Shown here: positions 58,641-64,000 of the stretch, in pieces | Layout of the letters: every line of letters starts with the position of its first letter | Position numbering within the stretch: position 1 is the stretch's first letter | Assembly: GCA_028131545.1 (NCBI GenBank) | Contig: JAOICL010000003.1 | Coordinates: forward strand, 62,001-126,000 | Source: Vibrio sp. | GTDB taxonomy: Bacteria > Pseudomonadota > Gammaproteobacteria > Enterobacterales > Vibrionaceae | Direction: 5' to 3' | DNA: 64,000 nt | Program-made: the position numbers and the translations under genes | Notes under the pieces: generated by a model | The model's database searches: none | Seen by the model: only the letters and a program-made list of their open reading frames with translations | Told to the model about the DNA's origin: nothing

Positions 58641-58754
58641 TAAATATCAGTATTAATTTGCGGAGTGAATTATAAAGTATAAAATCGCCTTCGAAAATTA
58701 ATAAATTAGGGCGGAAAGCCCAGACAACATTTAAATCCTTTGGGGGAAACAAAA

Positions 58755-60245
58755 GTGAACATTTTAGGTTACTTTCAGAAAGTAGGTAAGGCACTTATGG
58801 TGCCTGTAGCTACTTTGCCGGCAGCGGCAATTTTAATGGGTATAGGCTACTGGATCGATCCAAATGGTTGGGGTGGTGAATCAGCATTAGCTGCATTCCT
58901 GATCAAAGCGGGTGCATCTATTATTGATAACATGTCATGGCTTTTCGCTGTGGGTGTTGCTTACGGTATGTCTAAAGATAAAGATGGCGCAGCGGCACTG
59001 GCTGGCCTAGTGATGATGTACGTTGTTACAACACTGTTATCGCCAGGCGCGGTTGCACAAATTCAAGGCATTGACCCGTCTGAAGTGGCAGCTGGTTTTA
59101 ATAAAATCCAGAACCAATTTGTGGGTATTTTAGTCGGTATTATTACTGCTGAGATCTACAACCGTTATTCAACAGTTGAATTACCAAAGGCGTTGTCTTT
59201 CTTCTCAGGTAAGCGTTTGGTTCCTATCCTGACTTCTATTGCTGGTATTGCTTTAGCGTTTGTACTGATGTATATCTGGCCTGCAGTATACGGTGGTCTT
59301 GTTGCATTTGGTGAGAGCATTACAGCACAAGGTTCAGTTGGCGCTGGTATCTACGCTTTCTTCAACCGTCTACTTATCCCTGTTGGTTTGCACCACGCAC
59401 TAAACTCAGTATTCTGGTTTGATGTAGCGGGCATTAACGATATCCCTAACTTCTTAGGTGGTGCTCAATCTATCGCGAATGGTACGGCGACTCCTGGTGT
59501 TACTGGTATGTATCAAGCAGGTTTCTTCCCTGTCATGATGTTTGGTCTTCCTGCTGCCGCATTTGCTATGTACCAATGTGCTAAGAAAGCAAACAAAGAA
59601 AAAGTCGCTTCTATTATGATTGCTGCTTCTTTCGCTTCTTTCTTTACCGGTGTGACAGAGCCATTAGAATTTGCATTCATGTTCTTAGCTCCAGCACTGT
59701 ACGTATTACACGCACTATTAACGGGTATCTCTGTCTTTATCGCCGCTGAAATGCAGTGGATTGCTGGCTTTGGTTTCTCTGCGGGTCTAGTTGATATGGT
59801 TCTATCTTCTCGTAACCCACTAGCCGTTAACTGGTACATGCTAATCCTTCAAGGTGTAGTCGTTGCTGGTGTTTACTACTCTGTATTCATGTTTGCGATT
59901 AAGAAGTTTGACCTTAAAACTCCTGGCCGTGAAGACGAAGAAGAAGGCGAAGCTGCGGCAACGTCTGGTTCTAAAGACTCTGCAAAGCTAGCTCGTCAAT
60001 ACCTATCAGTATTAGGTGGTCACGATAACCTAACGGCAATTGATGCCTGTATCACTCGCCTACGTCTTACAGTAAAAGACATGAGCGTTGTTGATGAAAA
60101 AGCACTAAAAGCATTAGGCGCGATGGGCGTTGTTAAATTGGGTACAAATAACTTACAAGTTATCCTTGGCCCACTGGCTGAAATCATTGCGGGTGAGATG
60201 AAAAAAATTGACCCAAGTGAAGAGTTAGTTGCTGCAAAAGCTTAA
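58755..60245 (+). CDS. nagE: PTS N-acetylglucosamine permease, IICB only
   Basis: Imports and phosphorylates GlcNAc. It has 496 residues: a IIC membrane domain (about 1-375, 'MNILGYFQKVGKALMVPVATLPAAAILM', 'GVTEPLEFAFMFLAP') and a IIB domain with the phosphorylated Cys in 'AIDACITRLRLTVKD'. The C-terminal IIA domain of E. coli NagE is absent, so EIIA-Glc (crr, in this window) is the likely donor. The GTG at 58755 with GGGGGA upstream is preferred over the ORF-track TTG at 58740. It is followed by a terminator. Confidence 0.96.
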   Translation: MNILGYFQKVGKALMVPVATLPAAAILMGIGYWIDPNGWGGESALAAFLIKAGASIIDNMSWLFAVGVAYGMSKDKDGAAALAGLVMMYVVTTLLSPGAVAQIQGIDPSEVAAGFNKIQNQFVGILVGIITAEIYNRYSTVELPKALSFFSGKRLVPILTSIAGIALAFVLMYIWPAVYGGLVAFGESITAQGSVGAGIYAFFNRLLIPVGLHHALNSVFWFDVAGINDIPNFLGGAQSIANGTATPGVTGMYQAGFFPVMMFGLPAAAFAMYQCAKKANKEKVASIMIAASFASFFTGVTEPLEFAFMFLAPALYVLHALLTGISVFIAAEMQWIAGFGFSAGLVDMVLSSRNPLAVNWYMLILQGVVVAGVYYSVFMFAIKKFDLKTPGREDEEEGEAAATSGSKDSAKLARQYLSVLGGHDNLTAIDACITRLRLTVKDMSVVDEKALKALGAMGVVKLGTNNLQVILGPLAEIIAGEMKKIDPSEELVAAKA

Positions 60246-60274
60246 TTCGACACATAAATTGATTTAGCGAAATG

Positions 60275-60302
60275 AAAAGCCTCCCTTTTGGGAGGCTTTT
60301 TT
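60275..60302 (+). terminator. nagE terminator
   Basis: AAAAGCCTCCC / GGGAGGCTTTT with a TTTT loop and a T run, 30 bases past the stop. Confidence 0.93.
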
Positions 60303-60450
60303 GTATGAAAGCTATACACTTATGTTATAAAATGAAAGAAATCTCAAGATCATATTGAGTAATCCGACAAAATTGTGGATCATTGATGATAACTTGCATG
60401 AGATCTCAGGATCTCGAACTATCCCTAACACACATATTGAGGTGCTGTCG

Positions 60451-62115
60451 ATGAGTGAAGCTGAGGCTCGTCCATCAAACTTTATCCGCCAAATCATTGA
60501 TAAAGATTTGGCCGAAGGCAAACATACAAGCGTGCATACTCGTTTTCCGCCAGAGCCAAATGGTTATCTGCATATTGGTCACGCAAAATCCATTTGTTTG
60601 AACTTTGGTATCGCTCAGGATTATCAGGGCCAATGTAACTTACGCTTCGATGACACCAACCCTGAAAAAGAAGACGCTGAGTACGTTGAGTCTATTAAGA
60701 AAGACGTTGAATGGCTTGGCTTTGAATGGTCTGGTGAGGAACGTTATTCTTCTAATTATTTTGATGCGCTTTATGGCTACGCTATTGAGCTAATTGAAAA
60801 AGGGTTAGCGTACGTTGAAGAGCTGACTCCAGATGAGATGCGTGAGTATCGCGGTACATTAACGGCGCCGGGTAAACATAGCCCATACCGCGATCGTAGT
60901 ATTGAAGATAACTTGACGTTATTTGAAAAGATGCGAGCAGGTGGCTTTAAAGAAGGCGAAGCGTGTTTACGTGCGAAAATTGATATGTCGTCATCTTTTA
61001 TGGTGATGCGCGATCCGGTTCTTTATCGAGTTCGTTTTGCTACACACCATCAAACAGGTGATAAATGGTGTATTTATCCAATGTATGATTTTACCCATTG
61101 TATTTCTGATGCAATTGAAGGTATTACTCACTCGCTATGTACATTGGAGTTCCAAGATAACCGCCGTTTATATGACTGGGTACTAGACAATATTTCTATT
61201 GAATGCCAACCTCGACAGTACGAGTTTAGCCGTTTAAACCTTGAATATACCGTGATGTCTAAGCGAAAGCTGAATCAACTGGTTGTAGACAATTTAGTTC
61301 ATGGTTGGAGTGATCCACGTATGCCTACGGTTTCTGGGCTACGTCGCCGTGGTTTTACTCCTGGTTCTATTCGTGAGTTTGCTAAGCGAATTGGTGTCAC
61401 TAAGCAAGACAATATGATTGAAATGGGCGTATTAGAGTCATGTATTCGTGATGACTTGAACACAAACGCGCCACGAGCAATGGCGGTACTTGACCCAGTT
61501 AAAGTTGTCATTGAAAACTTCGATGAAACAGAGCAACTGACTGTCGCTAATCATCCAAATAAACCAGAAATGGGCGAGCGTACCATTCCATTTTCTCGTG
61601 AAGTTTGGATCGAGCGTGATGACTTCCGTGAAGAAGCGAATAAGAAATACAAGCGTTTGGTTCTTGGTAAAGAAGTTCGTTTACGTGGTGCGTATGTGAT
61701 TAAAGCTGAGCGTATTGAAAAAGATGAGAGTGGTCATATCACGACAATCTTTTGTAGTTACGATCCAGAAACATTAGGCCAAAACCCGACCGATGGTCGT
61801 AAAGTGAAAGGCGTCATTCATTGGGTGTCAGCTGAGGCGGGTATACCGGCTGAAATCCGTTTATATGATCGTTTATTTACGGTTGAAAACCCAGCAGCAG
61901 CTGAGGATTTTTCAGCAACCATTAACCCTGATTCACTGGTTGTATTACAGGGTATTGTAGAACCAAGTCTTCAAACAGCTGAAGCGGAAAAGGCATTCCA
62001 ATTCGAAAGAACGGGCTATTTCTGTATTGATTCTCAAGACTCTACCGCTGAAAGCTTAGTGTTCAACCGTACTGTTGGACTCCGTGATACTTGGGCTAAG
62101 ATCGAAGCTAAATAA
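60451..62115 (+). CDS. glnS: Glutaminyl-tRNA synthetase
   Basis: A class I synthetase charging tRNA-Gln. It starts at the ATG at 60451 ([20 protein letters not shown]), with GAGG upstream, giving 554 residues, the E. coli length; the ORF-track start at 60355 adds 32 unconserved residues. The HIGH motif is in '[15 protein letters not shown]' and the KMSKS-type motif is '[11 protein letters not shown]'. The two C-terminal beta-barrels are complete. nagE-glnS adjacency is shared with E. coli. Confidence 0.98.
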   Translation: MSEAEARPSNFIRQIIDKDLAEGKHTSVHTRFPPEPNGYLHIGHAKSICLNFGIAQDYQGQCNLRFDDTNPEKEDAEYVESIKKDVEWLGFEWSGEERYSSNYFDALYGYAIELIEKGLAYVEELTPDEMREYRGTLTAPGKHSPYRDRSIEDNLTLFEKMRAGGFKEGEACLRAKIDMSSSFMVMRDPVLYRVRFATHHQTGDKWCIYPMYDFTHCISDAIEGITHSLCTLEFQDNRRLYDWVLDNISIECQPRQYEFSRLNLEYTVMSKRKLNQLVVDNLVHGWSDPRMPTVSGLRRRGFTPGSIREFAKRIGVTKQDNMIEMGVLESCIRDDLNTNAPRAMAVLDPVKVVIENFDETEQLTVANHPNKPEMGERTIPFSREVWIERDDFREEANKKYKRLVLGKEVRLRGAYVIKAERIEKDESGHITTIFCSYDPETLGQNPTDGRKVKGVIHWVSAEAGIPAEIRLYDRLFTVENPAAAEDFSATINPDSLVVLQGIVEPSLQTAEAEKAFQFERTGYFCIDSQDSTAESLVFNRTVGLRDTWAKIEAK

Positions 62116-62121
62116 AAATAT

Positions 62122-62163
62122 AACTGCGCTTGCGTGATTAAAAAAGCAGGCGCAGTTTTTTTT
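62122..62163 (+). terminator. glnS terminator
   Basis: AACTGCGCTTGC pairs with GCAGGCGCAGTT (one wobble pair) and is followed by eight Ts. Confidence 0.88.
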
Positions 62164-62203
62164 AACTTTTAACTTTTAACTTTTAACTTTTAACTTTTAA
62201 CTT
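62162..62203. repeat. Six perfect copies of the heptamer TTAACTT
   Basis: Six exact head-to-tail copies. The array covers the stop codon of the convergent DUF1853 gene, which reads KVKS-stop from it. Perfect identity suggests recent expansion. Confidence 0.95.
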
Positions 62204-62975
62204 TAGTACTTTCAGGCCAATGTTCAGGCATGATGAACCAAAATACGCCATTCTCATCTTGGCAATGAATAAATTTCTCTCCGAATTCCGTTACTTCTTT
62301 TGAATCTTGTGTTTTTCCTGTGATCCATTCTGGTTTGTTCAAGTGATAGAGTTTGCTGGTAATTAAGTGAACCTGCGAGCGATAGCACCAATATCCTTTT
62401 ATTCTTTCTGTATTCAAAGAGGCATTCAAACATTGGTTTGGTACTGGTTCATTTTCAAAAGGGTTAGTGTATAAGCGCCCTTGTATTAATAGCTTTGGAT
62501 CTAATTGTGGCCACTGTGGGTATTGTTCTTTAAATAACGTTGTTTGAGACATCATTAATTGATGTGACAGCATTCTATCGAGCTTTTTATCTAATTGGTC
62601 ATGTGCATTTGGGCCGTACCATATCCCTTCCTTTAATAGATAAAATTTAATAGCGACCTCCCAATGTTCAATACCCTCTGTATTGAGATTGCTTAGGATT
62701 AAGTCAATGGCCCCTAACGTCTGTCCATTTTCTTTATTGAGTTGAATTTCTTCTGCCAAAATAGAATAGTTTGGATGATGTCGGATCAGTTGTTCACAGA
62801 CGTATTGATAAACAAACCCCAACCGATAATTACCCGTATATTCATTCCCAATATCTGGATAAGAAGGTTGATCGTTGATATTCGCTGGGAAATACTCAAC
62901 AATAGGTGTGTTAGGGGAGGCGGTAAATAGCGTAGGTGTGCGTAACACCCATTGTGCGATTTTATTGAGTTCCAT
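62190..62975 (-). CDS. DUF1853 family protein
   Basis: 261 residues from the ATG at 62975 (MELNKIAQWVLRTPTLF), with AAGGAA upstream; the ORF-track start at 63065 would overlap the divergent Nif3-family gene. The family pattern 'LGFVYQYVCEQLIRHHPNYSILAEEIQLN' and 'GAIDLILSNLNTEGIEHWEVAIKFYL' is recognised. The latter has a D...E.K arrangement like restriction-endonuclease folds, an inference. No function is established. Its C-terminus is set by a tandem repeat. Confidence 0.85.
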   Translation of the reverse strand: MELNKIAQWVLRTPTLFTASPNTPIVEYFPANINDQPSYPDIGNEYTGNYRLGFVYQYVCEQLIRHHPNYSILAEEIQLNKENGQTLGAIDLILSNLNTEGIEHWEVAIKFYLLKEGIWYGPNAHDQLDKKLDRMLSHQLMMSQTTLFKEQYPQWPQLDPKLLIQGRLYTNPFENEPVPNQCLNASLNTERIKGYWCYRSQVHLITSKLYHLNKPEWITGKTQDSKEVTEFGEKFIHCQDENGVFWFIMPEHWPESTKVKS

Positions 62976-63016
62976 ACGTTCCTTTTTCAACTTCCAATAT
63001 GATCTTCGGATAACCA

Positions 63017-63775
63017 ATGAATAATTTAGCATTAGAAAAAATTTTAGACGACCTTCTATCTCCACAGAAAATTAAAGACTATGCACCGAATGGACTGCAA
63101 GTTGAAGGTAAAAGTGAGATTAAAAAAATAATCACCGGAGTAACAGCAACTCAAGCATTAATCGAAAGGGCGATTGAAGAAAAAGCCGATGCCATTGTAG
63201 TTCATCATGGTTACTTTTGGAAAGGAGAGCCTCAGCCAATCAGGGGAATGAAAGGAAATCGTATTCGTTCTTTGATTAAGCATGATATTAATTTATATGG
63301 CTACCATCTTCCTTTAGATATCCACTCTGAGCTAGGTAATAATGCACAGTTAGCACAAAGATTGGGTATCACTATAGAAGGTGGCTTAGAAGGGCATTCA
63401 CAGTCTGTTGCTTTGTATGGTCGATTACATCAAGCGATGACAGGGGAAGCGTTATCACAGCGCATTGCAGATACATTGAATCGAACACCACTCCATATTG
63501 CACCGAATAATGAAACAAAAATGATTGAAACAATAGGCTGGTGCACGGGGGGCGGGCAAGATTATATTGATCTTGCCGCTCAGCATGGATTAGATGCGTT
63601 TATTTCGGGTGAAGTATCAGAAAGAACCACGTACTCTGCACGTGAGCAAGATATACATTATTTTGCTGCGGGACATCATGCGACCGAGCGTTACGGTGTG
63701 AAAGCGTTAGGGGAGTGGTTAGCAAAAGAATATGGTATAGACGTGCGCTTTATTGATATTGATAATCCAGTATAA
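63017..63775 (+). CDS. ybgI: Nif3/YbgI family metal-binding protein
   Basis: A 252-residue Nif3-family protein with a di-metal site, annotated by homology as GTP cyclohydrolase I type 2-like; the real function is unclear. Metal ligand motifs are 'VVHHGYFW' (near residue 62) and 'GYHLPLDIHSELG', with 'GHHATERYGVKALGEWL' near the C-terminus. It has 252 residues as in E. coli YbgI (247). It is divergent from the DUF1853 gene. Confidence 0.92.
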   Translation: MNNLALEKILDDLLSPQKIKDYAPNGLQVEGKSEIKKIITGVTATQALIERAIEEKADAIVVHHGYFWKGEPQPIRGMKGNRIRSLIKHDINLYGYHLPLDIHSELGNNAQLAQRLGITIEGGLEGHSQSVALYGRLHQAMTGEALSQRIADTLNRTPLHIAPNNETKMIETIGWCTGGGQDYIDLAAQHGLDAFISGEVSERTTYSAREQDIHYFAAGHHATERYGVKALGEWLAKEYGIDVRFIDIDNPV

Positions 63776-63813
63776 TAGCGACTTTATTTTGAAATGTGAT
63801 CCATGGTTGTATT

Positions 63814-64000
63814 ATGCAGCATCAATACTCAGATTTGATTCATGTATTTGAACGAACTTTTTATGAAGAGTACAATACGAAATTGATACGGGGTGATGAT
63901 GAGCCTGTCTATTTACCAGCGAATGGTGTAACGGCATTCCATCAAATTGTTTTTGCCCATGGGTATTATTCATCGGCTTTACATGAGATTTCCCATTGGT
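63814..64000 (+). CDS. epmC: Elongation factor P hydroxylase EpmC, N-terminal part (runs off window)
   Basis: The first 62 codons of a protein matching YfcM/EpmC, which hydroxylates the beta-lysyl-lysine on elongation factor P. 'FERTFYEEYNTKLIRGDDEPVYLPA' and 'IVFAHGYYSSALHEISHW' are the family N-terminus with the HExxH-like metal motif. It was absent from the ORF track because it is cut off. It lies 38 bases after the ybgI stop. Confidence 0.92.
   Translation, partial: MQHQYSDLIHVFERTFYEEYNTKLIRGDDEPVYLPANGVTAFHQIVFAHGYYSSALHEISHW

Larger units (their letters stand above)
58388..58754. promoter_or_regulatory. nagA-nagE divergent control region
   Basis: A 367-base AT-rich gap. It holds a candidate NagC box (58559-58579), a CRP box (58625-58640), a near-palindrome close to nagA (58428-58443) and an 8-bp inverted repeat AAGGTTGT / ACAACCTT (58501-58524). 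The layout suits shared repression by NagC and activation by CRP. Confidence 0.7.

Overview
The window looks like chromosome 1 of a marine Vibrionaceae, most likely the low-GC Aliivibrio (Vibrio fischeri) group. The evidence is a toxRS pair divergent from htpG, a VC0972-like porin followed by a DUF2057 gene, a GlcNAc PTS permease without its own IIA domain, and AT-rich spacers. The genus is an inference from gene content and order; no search was run.

Layout. 1-4.6 kb: end of an RND pump gene, a YitT-type membrane protein, glyA behind a PurR-like operator, a TraF-like envelope protein and a small lipoprotein. 4.7-18.4 kb (mostly minus strand): the conserved lipoylation, cell-wall and translation cluster lipA-lipB-ybeD-dacA-rlpA-rodA-mrdA-rlmH-rsfS-holA-lptE-leuS, with divergent ybeL. 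nadD, usual between holA and rsfS, is absent. 18.4-22.15 kb: a very AT-rich accessory island with two related exported ClpP/COG3904-like proteins, the 3' end of a third, a CPBP-like membrane protein, an IS30 transposase remnant, a possible IS5-type end and gene scraps. 22.2-29.6 kb: lnt, corC, ybeY, ybeZ, miaB and divergent ubiF. 29.8-38.2 kb: crr, ptsI, ptsH, cysK, cysZ, zipA and an NAD+ DNA ligase, the E. coli order. The ligase is strongly divergent although it sits in the ligA position. 38.4-45.6 kb: envelope genes (a secreted unknown, a porin, a DUF2057 protein), a CnoX-like thioredoxin/TPR protein, a PheC-like periplasmic protein, an SDR enzyme, a SelW-like protein and a TSUP exporter. 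45.7-51.2 kb: toxS-toxR, then htpG, adk and hemH. 51.4-64 kb: asnB, a CPA2 antiporter, a DUF417 membrane protein, nagC-nagA divergent from nagE, glnS, a DUF1853 gene, a Nif3-family gene and the start of epmC.

How the genes work together. HPr, Enzyme I and EIIA-Glc probably phosphorylate the NagE IICB permease. NagA then deacetylates GlcNAc-6-P, and NagC, whose candidate operator and a CRP site lie in the nagA-nagE gap, controls both. LipB and LipA make lipoyl groups. MrdA, RodA, DacA and RlpA build and trim peptidoglycan. LptE, Lnt and LeuS serve envelope and translation. ToxRS is an inner-membrane sensor-regulator whose family controls porins, and a porin gene lies about 6 kb away.

Main points for a second look: the exported ClpP-like paralogue island; a ligase in the ligA slot that seems to lack several residues important in E. 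coli LigA; the missing nadD; and a recurring pattern of short degenerate tandem repeats (7-18 bp units) in 3' spacers and inside zipA and ligA.
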